This document shows positions 49,324-58,001 of a DNA stretch of 64,000 nucleotides, piece after piece (the stretch's first letter is position 1; each line of letters opens with the position of its first letter). A program made the translations under genes and the position numbers. The stretch lies in NCBI RefSeq assembly GCF_036016755.1, contig NZ_JAYXIH010000007.1:1-64000 (forward strand). The letters run 5' to 3'. The notes beneath the pieces were generated by a model. The model was not told the origin of the DNA. It saw only the letters and a program-made list of their open reading frames with translations, and ran no database searches. Source of the DNA: Aurantimonas coralicida_A. GTDB taxonomy: Bacteria > Pseudomonadota > Alphaproteobacteria > Rhizobiales > Rhizobiaceae.

Positions 49324-52300
49324 TCAAGCCAGTCCTTGGGGGCGACGCAGATCCAGCGTCATCGGGAACGTCGGGTTCGGTGCCTCGGCGGCCGGCTCGA
49401 AGCTGCCGGGCGTATGGCCGATGTCCTCGAACCGCGCGAGCCGGCGCGCCTCGGCCTCGTAGGAATTGACCGGGAAGACGTCGTAGTTGAGCCCGCCCGG
49501 ATGCGCGACGTGGTAGATGCACCCGCCTAAGGAGCGCTTCGACCAGCGATCGTAGATGTCGAAGGTCAGCGGTGCGTCGACGGGGATCGTCGGGTGGAGG
49601 CCCGAGGCCGGCTGCCACGCCTTGAATCGCACGCCTGCGACGGCGTTTTTGCCGCTGCCCGTTGCGGTCATCGGCACTTCGCGGCCGTTGCAGGTTACCA
49701 TGTGCCGGGCCGGATCGAAATTCGTCATCTTGACCTGCAGCCGCTCCACCGAGGAGTCGACGAAGCGGACCGTTCCGCCGATCGCGCCGGTCTCGCCCAT
49801 GACGTGCCACGGTTCCAGCGCCTGACGCAGTTCGAGCGTGACGCCGCCGCGTTCGATCTTGCCGCAGAACGGAAAGCGGAACTCGGCCTGCGCCTCGAAC
49901 CATTCGGGCCGCATTGGATAGCCAGCGTCGCCGAGATCGGCGAGGACGTCCAGAAAGTCCTGCCAGACGAATTCCGGCAGCATGAAGCGATCGTGCAGCG
50001 TGGTGCCCCAGCGCACGAACTTGCCTGTCTGAGGAGACTTCCAGAATTTGGCGATCAACGCCCGGATCAGCAGTTGCTGGGCAAGGCTCATGCGGGCTTC
50101 TGGCGGCATCTCGAAGCCGCGAAACTCGACGAGCCCGAGGCGGCCGGTCGGACCATCCGGCGAAAACAGCTTGTCGATACAGATCTCGGCGCGGTGGGTG
50201 TTGCCGGTGACGTCGATCAACAGGTTGCGAAACAGCCGGTCGGTCATCCACGGCGGCACCAGTGATGACTCGGCCGGGATCTGCGCCATGGCGATTTCGA
50301 GCTCGTAGAGCTGGTCGTGCCTGGCCTCGTCGATGCGCGGCGCCTGGCTGGTCGGTCCGATGAACAGGCCGGAGAACAGATAGGACAGGGACGGGTGGCG
50401 CTGCCAATAGAGGACCAGCGACTTCAACAGGTCGGGCCGGCGCAGGAATGGCGAATCCAGCGGCGTCGCGCCGCCGACGACCACATGGTTGCCGCCGCCC
50501 GTACCGGCGTGCTTGCCGTCGATCATGAACTTGTTGGTGCCGAGGCGCGACAGCCGCGCTTCCTCGTACACCGCCGTGGTGATGTCGACGCTGTCCCGCC
50601 ATGAGGCCGACGGGTGGACATTCACCTCGATAACGCCAGGGTCCGGCGCGACCCGAATGACGTTGAGGCGGGGATCTTCAGGCGGCGGGTAACCCTCGAT
50701 CTGCAGTGGCAGGCCTTCGGCTTCGGCCACGTCCTCGACCGCGCCGAGAAGGTCGAGATAGGATTCGACCGTCTCGAGCGGCGGCATGAACACGCAGAGC
50801 TTGCCGTCGCGGGGTTCGATCGCCAACGCGGTGCGCACGGAGCCTTCGATCTCGGTCGGCGACGGGTCGGGCGTGCCGGCACCGGCTGACGGGCGACCGG
50901 TGGGAGACGTATCGTTGGCGGTGACGGGATCCGCCAGCGTCCGGCGCTCGCCGCCACTGCCGCGCCGGGACTGCATTTCGACACGCCCGTATTGGGTGCG
51001 GTTCTGCGGCGGCAGCGGCGGGAAGGGCTGCATCGGGTCGGCCGGATGGGTGTAGGGATAATCCTCGTCTTCCAGATGCGGGATGGCCCCGAGCGGCAGG
51101 CGGTAGCCCAGGGCGCTGTCGCCGGGTGCGAGGAACAGATGCCCGCGCCGAGTCGTCCAGCGTTCGGACTGCCAGCGGATATTGCCCCTTGCCTGCCAGG
51201 CCTGGACCGGCAACACGTAGCCGGCCGGCTGCGACAGGCCGCGATCGAACACCTTGGCGAGACGCGCGCGCTCCTCGCGGTCTTCCAGCTTGGAATCGGT
51301 CGGTTCGACGTTTTCGGGAAGCTGGGCCTCGCGGGCCAACCAATAGGCCGAATCCTCGAAGGCCGGGGCGGCATAATCCGGATCGATGCCGAGAACTTCG
51401 GCGACCTTGCGCGAGAGGCGTTCGGCCTCCTTGGGGCCGACCGGCTGCGCGTCGGTCTCGCGGGCGACGAGGTCGACGTTTTTCCAGATCGGCACGCCGT
51501 CCTTGCGCCAATAGAGCGAGAAGGTCCATCGCGGCAGGGTCTCGCCGGGATACCACTTGCCCTGGCCGTAATGGAGGAACCCGCCGGGGGCAAAACGGTC
51601 GCGCAGGCGCCGGATCAGGTCGTCGGCGAGGCCGCGCTTCATCGGCCCCGTCGCGTCGGCATTCCACTCGGGCGATTCGAAATCATCGATAGAAACGAAG
51701 GTCGGCTCGCCGCCCATGGTCAGCCGGACGTCGCCGGCGACGAGATCGGCATCGACCCGCTCACCCAGCGCGTTGAGAGCCTGCCAACTCTCCTCGGAAA
51801 ACGGATGGGAGACGCGCGGCCGCTCGGCGATGCGCTCGACCGTCATTTCGAAGTCGAATTCGACCTCGGCGAAACTGACGGCGCCGGTGATCGGTGCGGC
51901 CGAGCGAAAATGCGGGGTCGCGGCGAGCGGAACGTGGCTTTCGCCGGTCATCAGTCCGGATGTCGGGTCGAGCCCGATCCAGCCGGCGCCCGGCAGATAC
52001 ACCTCCGCCCAGGCGTGCAGATCGGTGAAATCGACGTCCGTGCCGGTGGGTCCGTCGAGCGCCACCGTGTCGGGCTTCAACTGGATGAGGTAGCCGGAGA
52101 CGAACCTGGCCGCGAAGCCGAGATGGCGCATGATCTGCACCAGCAGCCAGGAGGTGTCCCGGCAGGAGCCGGAGCCGCGTTCGAGAGTCTCCTCGGGCGT
52201 CTGGACGCCCGGCTCCATCCGTACCAGATAGTCGATCTTTTGTTCGAGCGAGCGGTTGAGCCCGACCAGGAAATCGACCGTGTGGGTCTCGCTGCGGTCG

Positions 52301-52701
52301 AGTTCTTCCAGATACCGGGCCAGCAGCGGCTCGGCGGGCTCGGCGTCGAGATAAGCGGCCAGATCGGTTTTCAGCGGCTCTTCATAAGCGAACGGCCACG
52401 CCTCGGCGGCCTCCTCGACGAAGAAGTTGAAGGGGTTGTAGACGGTCATGTCGGCGACGAGGTCGACCTCGATGCGAAATTCCGTCGCCGGCTCGGGGAA
52501 CACGAACCGCGCCAGATAGTTGCCGAAGGGGTCCTGCTGCCAGTTGACGAAGTGCGGCTCGGGCAGGACCTTCAGCGAATAGGAAGGGACCTTCGTCCGC
52601 GAATGGGGCGCGGGCCGCAACCGCACAACCTGCGGACCGAGGCGCACGGGCCGGTCATAGCGGTAATGGGTGACGTGGTGAAGGGCTGCGAGGATCGACA
52701 T
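49324..52701 (-). CDS. Large transglutaminase-like/DUF2126 protein
   Basis: The product is 1125 residues from ATG 52701. The N-terminus is a bacterial transglutaminase N domain (ALHHVTHYRYDRPVRLGPQVVRLRPAPHSR; core HVTHYRYDRPV), followed by a transglutaminase-like protease domain with the triad Cys in RGSGSCRDTSWLLVQ, His in DLHAWAEVYLPGAGW and Asp in IGLDPTSG, near 185-255. From about 300 to the end is DUF2126 (TMGGEPTFVSIDDFESPEWN, GKWYPGETLPRW, GKHAGTGGGNHVVVGG, FRGFEMPPEARMS). Such proteins usually occur with alpha-E and circularly permuted ATP-grasp proteins, absent here. The reading to 52968 adds an unconserved leader. Confidence 0.9.
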   Translation of the reverse strand: MSILAALHHVTHYRYDRPVRLGPQVVRLRPAPHSRTKVPSYSLKVLPEPHFVNWQQDPFGNYLARFVFPEPATEFRIEVDLVADMTVYNPFNFFVEEAAEAWPFAYEEPLKTDLAAYLDAEPAEPLLARYLEELDRSETHTVDFLVGLNRSLEQKIDYLVRMEPGVQTPEETLERGSGSCRDTSWLLVQIMRHLGFAARFVSGYLIQLKPDTVALDGPTGTDVDFTDLHAWAEVYLPGAGWIGLDPTSGLMTGESHVPLAATPHFRSAAPITGAVSFAEVEFDFEMTVERIAERPRVSHPFSEESWQALNALGERVDADLVAGDVRLTMGGEPTFVSIDDFESPEWNADATGPMKRGLADDLIRRLRDRFAPGGFLHYGQGKWYPGETLPRWTFSLYWRKDGVPIWKNVDLVARETDAQPVGPKEAERLSRKVAEVLGIDPDYAAPAFEDSAYWLAREAQLPENVEPTDSKLEDREERARLAKVFDRGLSQPAGYVLPVQAWQARGNIRWQSERWTTRRGHLFLAPGDSALGYRLPLGAIPHLEDEDYPYTHPADPMQPFPPLPPQNRTQYGRVEMQSRRGSGGERRTLADPVTANDTSPTGRPSAGAGTPDPSPTEIEGSVRTALAIEPRDGKLCVFMPPLETVESYLDLLGAVEDVAEAEGLPLQIEGYPPPEDPRLNVIRVAPDPGVIEVNVHPSASWRDSVDITTAVYEEARLSRLGTNKFMIDGKHAGTGGGNHVVVGGATPLDSPFLRRPDLLKSLVLYWQRHPSLSYLFSGLFIGPTSQAPRIDEARHDQLYELEIAMAQIPAESSLVPPWMTDRLFRNLLIDVTGNTHRAEICIDKLFSPDGPTGRLGLVEFRGFEMPPEARMSLAQQLLIRALIAKFWKSPQTGKFVRWGTTLHDRFMLPEFVWQDFLDVLADLGDAGYPMRPEWFEAQAEFRFPFCGKIERGGVTLELRQALEPWHVMGETGAIGGTVRFVDSSVERLQVKMTNFDPARHMVTCNGREVPMTATGSGKNAVAGVRFKAWQPASGLHPTIPVDAPLTFDIYDRWSKRSLGGCIYHVAHPGGLNYDVFPVNSYEAEARRLARFEDIGHTPGSFEPAAEAPNPTFPMTLDLRRPQGLA

Positions 52702-52897
52702 CGGGGCTTTCGTTGGACCGGTTCCGGCGGGACGGCCATTGGACAATAGGGCTTTGGCGCCGCCCGGCAAACCGCCCGACCCGGCCAAAGAGACGGGAAG
52801 GGATATTGATCGCCTTCGTGCCGCCGGAACCACCGGGTCTTCGCGTATCCATGGGCGCGGCGCGGCTGGCGCAAGAAGCATTTTAGGATCTGACATC

Positions 52898-53989
52898 ATG
52901 AAGCTGTTTTCCTGCCCGTCCTGCTCCCAAGTGGTGTTCTTCGAGAACGTCGTCTGCGAACGCTGCAACCACGCGCTCGGCTACGAGCCACGCTCGAACC
53001 GGATGCTCGCTCTGGAACCTGCCGATGGACTGTGGGTGGAGGCGGGGCGCCATTCGCAGGGACGGCGCTGGAAATATTGCCAGAACCATCAATACGGGGT
53101 CTGCAACTGGCTGATCGCCGCGGACAGCGGAGACGGGCTTTGCGCCGCCTGTCGGCACAATGTCACCGTGCCCGACCTTGCCGACGCCGAGAACATCTCG
53201 CTTTGGCGCCGCATGGAGGGCGCCAAGCACCGGATGATCTATACCGCGATGCGGCTCGGCCTGCCGCTGCAAACCCGCGACGAGCATCCCGAGGGGCTTG
53301 GCTTCGAATTCCTCTCCAGCGATACCGCGACCGGCGAGGCGGTGATGACCGGCCACGACGATGGTTTGATCACCATTGCCTTGGCCGAGGCCGACGACGC
53401 CGAGCGGGAGAATCGGCGCACCGCCATGGGCGAGCCCTATCGCACGCTGCTCGGCCACTTCCGGCACGAGGTCGGTCACTGGTACTGGGACCGCCTGGTG
53501 CGCGACGGTGGCGCGCTGGAGGCCTGCCGCGTGGTCTTCGGAAACGATGAACAGGATTACAGCGACGCGCTGCAGGCGCATTACGCCAACGGGCCGAGGC
53601 CCGACTGGCAGAATTTCTTCGTCTCATCCTATGCCGGCTCGCACGCCTGGGAGGATTTCGCCGAGACCTGGGCGCATTATTTCCACATCGTCGATACGCT
53701 CGAGACCGGCAATAGTTGGGGTGTGACGGTCGATCCGCGGGTCGACGGCCAAGGTCTTCTGACGACGACGATCGATTTCGACGTCTTTGCTCATGAAATC
53801 ACGATCCAGGACGTCGCGGATGCCTGGCTGGCGCTCTCCGCGGCGCTGAATTCCTTCAATCGCTCGATGGGTCATTCCGACCTTTATCCGTTCGTCCTCA
53901 ACGAGGTCGTCATTGGCAAGCTGGGCTTCATCCACGATCTGGTTCACGGTCGCATTGGACACGGCAAGCAGACGTGGCGGGCGGAATGA
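52898..53989 (+). CDS. Putative zinc-binding metallopeptidase with N-terminal zinc ribbon
   Basis: The product is 363 residues from ATG 52898. A zinc ribbon opens the protein (CPSC at 6-9, CERC at 20-23), followed by further Cys pairs (YCQNHQYGVCNW, LCAACRH). The peptidase centre is HFRHEVGHWYWDRLV near 187-201, a HExxH zinc site, with a downstream Glu in WEDFAETWAHYFHIVDTL near 248-265. This matches the zinc-ribbon/metallopeptidase family often annotated only as a putative zinc-binding peptidase. It is divergent from the transglutaminase/DUF2126 gene with 196 bases between starts, so the two probably share a control region. Confidence 0.88.
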   Translation: MKLFSCPSCSQVVFFENVVCERCNHALGYEPRSNRMLALEPADGLWVEAGRHSQGRRWKYCQNHQYGVCNWLIAADSGDGLCAACRHNVTVPDLADAENISLWRRMEGAKHRMIYTAMRLGLPLQTRDEHPEGLGFEFLSSDTATGEAVMTGHDDGLITIALAEADDAERENRRTAMGEPYRTLLGHFRHEVGHWYWDRLVRDGGALEACRVVFGNDEQDYSDALQAHYANGPRPDWQNFFVSSYAGSHAWEDFAETWAHYFHIVDTLETGNSWGVTVDPRVDGQGLLTTTIDFDVFAHEITIQDVADAWLALSAALNSFNRSMGHSDLYPFVLNEVVIGKLGFIHDLVHGRIGHGKQTWRAE

Positions 53990-54264
53990 CGCGACACCCC
54001 TCTTGTGGCGATCGCGCGGCCCCGAGGCTCCGGTTTGGCCAGCCATAGAAAAAATAGACGGCGCCTGAGGGTGGAACGAACCGTTGCCGCTCCAATTAGC
54101 CTTATGGGACGGGTGATTGAAGCGGGTGCGCGCGACGGCCGATGAGTTGACGCGCGCCGCTGACTTTTTTCCCGCTAATTCTTCATCGACCCTCAGATCG
54201 CGGCCCGCGTGTCGGATCCGTGCGGTCCGAGACTCGAAACGAGACAGGTAGCAGGCCCGTGGAC

Positions 54265-56145
54265 ATGGCAAGCAGCGACAGATCTTCCTTCGAAACCTCC
54301 TGGGGTACTGCCCGGCACGGTGATCAGACCGAGTTCCGGCTATGGGCTCCCAGCGCGCAATCGATCGAGCTGGCCGCCGCGACGGGAGACGGTTCGCTCG
54401 AATTTCTCGCCATGGACAAGGACGCTGACGGCTGGTGGCGCATCACCACGGATTGCGTCGCGGTGGGTGGCGGCTATGGTTTTCGCGTGAATGGCGACAA
54501 TGTGGTGCCGGACCCGGCGGCGCGGGCGCAGGCCGGCGACGTTCACGCACTGTCGAAGCTGGTCGATCCCGCCGACTTCGTGTGGAAATCGGTCGATTGG
54601 GCCGGTCGGCCGTGGCGGGAAGCGGTGTTCTACGAACTCCACACCGGCACGTTCACGCCCGAGGGCACATTCGAAGCGATCATCGACAAGCTCGACTACC
54701 TGCGCGAGGTCGGGGTGACCGCGATCGAACTCTTGCCCGTCGCCCAGTTCGGTGGCCGGCGGGGCTGGGGCTACGACGGGGTGCTGCTCTATTGTCCGCA
54801 CGAGGCGTATGGCGGGGTAGATGGCTTGAAGCGGCTCGTCGACGCCGCGCATGCGCGCGGGCTGATGGTCTTCCTCGATGTCGTCTACAATCACTTCGGC
54901 CCGGATGGGAACTATATCAGCTCTTACGCCCCCGAGTTCTTCCACGAGGAGATTCATACGCCTTGGGGGGCTGCGATCGCCTATGACGAGGCGCCGGTGC
55001 GGGCCTTCATGATCGAAAATGCGCTCTACTGGATGGAGGAATATCGCATCGACGGGCTTCGCCTCGACGCGATCGACTCAATCGAGGACACGACGGAGAC
55101 GCCGTTGGTAGAGGAACTGGCGACGCGGGTACGGGCGGTGTTCCCGGACCGGCACGTCCATCTCACCAGCGAGGACGACCGCAACATCACCTGGCATATC
55201 GAACGCGGGGCATCGGGCGAGCCCAAGCTCATCTCCGGCGAGTGGAACGACGATTTTCATCATTGCGCTCATGTGCTCGCCACCCATGAAGAGGAGAGCT
55301 ACTACGCCGATTATGTGCGCCACAGTGTCGAGCAGATGGCCAAGTGTCTCGCTACCGGCTTCGTGTACCAGGGTCAGCATTCGCAAACGCGGGACCGTAA
55401 GGTGGGTCAGCCGTCCGACCATCTGCCGCCGACGGCCTTCGTCAATTTCCTGCAGAACCACGACCAGATCGGCAATCGCGCCTTCGGCGATCGGCTGACG
55501 GATCTCGCGTCGCGCCGGGTCAACGAATGCCTCCAGGCCATCCTGCTGTTGTCGCCGCAGATCCCTCTGATGTTCATGGGCGAGGAATATGGCGACACCC
55601 ATCCATTCAGCTTTTTTACGGATTTCGACGGCGAACTCGGTGATGTCGTGCGGGAAGGCCGCCGTAGCGAGTTCAAGAAGTTCGGCGCGTTTCGGGACGA
55701 GGAAGCGCGCAAGCTGATCCCCGATCCGAACGCCGAGACGACTTTCCGCGATTCCCGGCTGGATTGGTCGATGATGTCGCGGCCGACGTATGCCCGCCGT
55801 CTCGCCATGACGAAGGTGCTGCTGGCCAAGCGCCGGCAAAACATTGTCCCGCTTCTCGAAGCCATTCCGCCCCATTGCGGCAGCTATCACGTCTCGGATA
55901 ATTCCAAGGCGTTCGTCGTTGCCTGGGTGCTGAAGGGCGGCGCGGTCCTGCATCTCTTCGCCAATCTGGATGACGAGCCCTGGGCGATCCCCGACGATGT
56001 CATGAAGGGCGACCTGACCTGCGGGACGCTGGTCCACGCCCACCCGAAGGGCGCCGACGCGGATCTGAAAACCGGCATCTTGCCCGGACCGTCAGTGGTT
56101 TTCCGGCTTGAAGAGCAGCGCCTGATTGTCGGGCCAGCCCAGTGA
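54265..56145 (+). CDS. treZ: Malto-oligosyltrehalose trehalohydrolase TreZ
   Basis: The product is 626 residues from ATG 54265; a GTG at 54259 is also possible. TreZ cuts trehalose from malto-oligosyltrehalose. N-terminal CBM48 part (FRLWAPSAQSIELA), then GH13_10: FYELHTGTFTPEGTFEAIIDKLDYLREVGVTAIELLPVAQF (core YELHTGTFTPEGTF), VFLDVVYNHFGPDGNY, GLRLDAIDSIEDT with the nucleophile Asp, HLTSEDDRN with the acid/base Glu, FLQNHDQIGNRAFGDR. Length fits (about 580-630). It overlaps malQ by 4 bases (GTGA). The 275-base gap before it holds no other gene. Confidence 0.95.
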   Translation: MASSDRSSFETSWGTARHGDQTEFRLWAPSAQSIELAAATGDGSLEFLAMDKDADGWWRITTDCVAVGGGYGFRVNGDNVVPDPAARAQAGDVHALSKLVDPADFVWKSVDWAGRPWREAVFYELHTGTFTPEGTFEAIIDKLDYLREVGVTAIELLPVAQFGGRRGWGYDGVLLYCPHEAYGGVDGLKRLVDAAHARGLMVFLDVVYNHFGPDGNYISSYAPEFFHEEIHTPWGAAIAYDEAPVRAFMIENALYWMEEYRIDGLRLDAIDSIEDTTETPLVEELATRVRAVFPDRHVHLTSEDDRNITWHIERGASGEPKLISGEWNDDFHHCAHVLATHEEESYYADYVRHSVEQMAKCLATGFVYQGQHSQTRDRKVGQPSDHLPPTAFVNFLQNHDQIGNRAFGDRLTDLASRRVNECLQAILLLSPQIPLMFMGEEYGDTHPFSFFTDFDGELGDVVREGRRSEFKKFGAFRDEEARKLIPDPNAETTFRDSRLDWSMMSRPTYARRLAMTKVLLAKRRQNIVPLLEAIPPHCGSYHVSDNSKAFVVAWVLKGGAVLHLFANLDDEPWAIPDDVMKGDLTCGTLVHAHPKGADADLKTGILPGPSVVFRLEEQRLIVGPAQ

Positions 56146-58001
56146 GCGAGCAACTCGACAGGCTGGCAGCGAGCCACGGCATCCAACTCGCCTATATCTC
56201 GGAACTCGGAGAGCGCCAGGTCATATCCGACGAAGCCAAGCGGGCGCTGCTCGCCATTCTGAGCGTCGATCCCGATCATGGCAAGGCCGGCGACTTCGAC
56301 GAAGCGCAGGATGCGCCGACGCGGCGCTGCGCGTTGCCCGAGGCGATCGCGGCAAATCGCGCCTGGGGCGTCGCGTGCCAGCTTTACAGCCTTCGCTCGC
56401 ATCGCAATCTCGGCATGGGCGATTTCGAGGATCTGGCCGATCTGGCGCAAGTAGCCGCCGCCGAAGGGGCGGCCTTCATCGGCGTCAATCCGCTGCATGC
56501 GCTGTTCATGGCCGATCCTGGCCGCTACAGCCCCTATTCGCCGTCCAGCCGCCGCTTCCTCAATCCGCTCTACATCGCCGTCGACCAACTGGCGGGCGGG
56601 CCGGAGGCGATCGCGCGGCTGAGGGATGCCGAGCCAAGTCTTTTCGCGGGTCTCGATGGGACGCTTGTCGACTATCCGGCGGCGGGAAAGGTGAAGCGCG
56701 GGCTTTTAAAGCAGATCTTCGCCGATCGGATCGACGCCATCCGCGAGGATCAGGCGTTCGAGCGTTTTTGCGCCGGCGGTGACGAGGCCCTCGCGGGCTT
56801 TGCTCTGTTCGAGGCGATCTCCGAGTTGCAGGTCGACGCTGGAGCCTATGTGGGCTGGCACTCCTGGCCGAAACCCCTGCAGTCACGGGACAGTCCGCAG
56901 GTCGCCCGCTTCGCCGAGGACCATGCCGACCTCGTCCTGTTCCACTGCTGGCTGCAATACGTCGCAGAGGAGCAATTGGCCGAGGCTCAGGCGCGCGCGC
57001 TCGCCGCAGGGATGCCCATCGGCCTCTATCTCGATCTCGCCGTGGGCGTTGCGCCCGACGGGGCGGAGACCTGGGCCGATCCTTCCCTCACGGTCGGCGC
57101 GGCGCGGGTCGGCTCGCCGCCGGACATGTTCAACAGCCAGGGACAGGATTGGGGGCTGGCGCCGCTGTCGCCCAAAGCCCTCGCCGAACGCGGCTATCAG
57201 CCACTGCGCGATTCCTTCGAGGCGCTGACCCGCAACGCCGGGGCGATCCGGATCGACCATGTGATGGGGCTCGCGCGGTTGTGGTGGATTCCCGAGGGCA
57301 TTCCCTCCTCGGGCGGCGGCTATGTCCGCTATCCGCTCGGCGCGATGGTCGACGCGGTCGCGGCGGCGTCCGAGGCGAACGCCTGCCTGGTCATTGGCGA
57401 GGACCTCGGCACCGTGCCGCCGGGCTTCCGGCACAAGATGGAAGCGGCGCGAATCCTGTCCTACCGGGTGCTGTATTTCGAGCGCCACCGCGAGACCGAA
57501 TTCCTGCCGCCGAGCGCCTATCCGAAGCTCGCGCTCGCCTGCGTCTCAACCCATGATCTCGCCACCCTCGCAGGATGGTGGCAGGGTGCCGACATCGCGT
57601 TGCGGGCCGAGATGGGCACCCAGGACGCCGCCGCGACCGAGCGCGACCGCGACAGCCGCCGTCATGATCGCCGTGCGCTGGCGGTGGCATTGGCGGAGGA
57701 GGGGATCCTCCCCGACGATTTGCGCCCAGCGGTGGCCGGGACGGACGACCTGCCGGCGGAATTGCCCGCCGAGTTGGCCGTCGCGATCCACCGCTTCGTC
57801 GCCCGCACGCCATCCGTGCTAGTGACGGTGCAACTCGACGACATGGTCGGAGCCGAGCGCCAGCCGAATCTTCCCGGCACGACCGACCAATATCCGAACT
57901 GGCGTATCCGGTCGGATGTCCCGATCGAAGACCTGCCAGGGAACGAGCGTTTCCGTGCGCTTTCCGCCGCCATGCGTGAAGAAAGACCCATCGCCTCATG
58001 A
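56142..58001 (+). CDS. malQ: 4-alpha-glucanotransferase (amylomaltase) MalQ
   Basis: The product is 619 residues from GTG 56142. It is a GH77 enzyme that disproportionates maltodextrins. GVACQLYSLRSHRNLGMGDFEDLADL near 80, YSPYSPSSRRFLNPLYI near 129, HCWLQYVAEEQLAEAQ near 268, GAIRIDHVMGLARLWWIPEG with the nucleophile Asp near 372, CLVIGEDLGTVPPGFR with the acid/base Glu near 424, and CVSTHDLATLAGWW near 468. Sitting between treZ and treY it supplies or trims oligosaccharides for the TreY-TreZ pair. ATGA overlap with treY. Confidence 0.95.
   Translation: MSEQLDRLAASHGIQLAYISELGERQVISDEAKRALLAILSVDPDHGKAGDFDEAQDAPTRRCALPEAIAANRAWGVACQLYSLRSHRNLGMGDFEDLADLAQVAAAEGAAFIGVNPLHALFMADPGRYSPYSPSSRRFLNPLYIAVDQLAGGPEAIARLRDAEPSLFAGLDGTLVDYPAAGKVKRGLLKQIFADRIDAIREDQAFERFCAGGDEALAGFALFEAISELQVDAGAYVGWHSWPKPLQSRDSPQVARFAEDHADLVLFHCWLQYVAEEQLAEAQARALAAGMPIGLYLDLAVGVAPDGAETWADPSLTVGAARVGSPPDMFNSQGQDWGLAPLSPKALAERGYQPLRDSFEALTRNAGAIRIDHVMGLARLWWIPEGIPSSGGGYVRYPLGAMVDAVAAASEANACLVIGEDLGTVPPGFRHKMEAARILSYRVLYFERHRETEFLPPSAYPKLALACVSTHDLATLAGWWQGADIALRAEMGTQDAAATERDRDSRRHDRRALAVALAEEGILPDDLRPAVAGTDDLPAELPAELAVAIHRFVARTPSVLVTVQLDDMVGAERQPNLPGTTDQYPNWRIRSDVPIEDLPGNERFRALSAAMREERPIAS

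Noticed and set aside
54118..54170. Stem-loop (GCGCGC ... GCGCGC) followed by a T-run upstream of treZ
   Set aside because: The pairing relies on a simple alternating GC run with a long loop, and it is about 130 bases after the metallopeptidase stop. It may contribute to termination but is not convincing.
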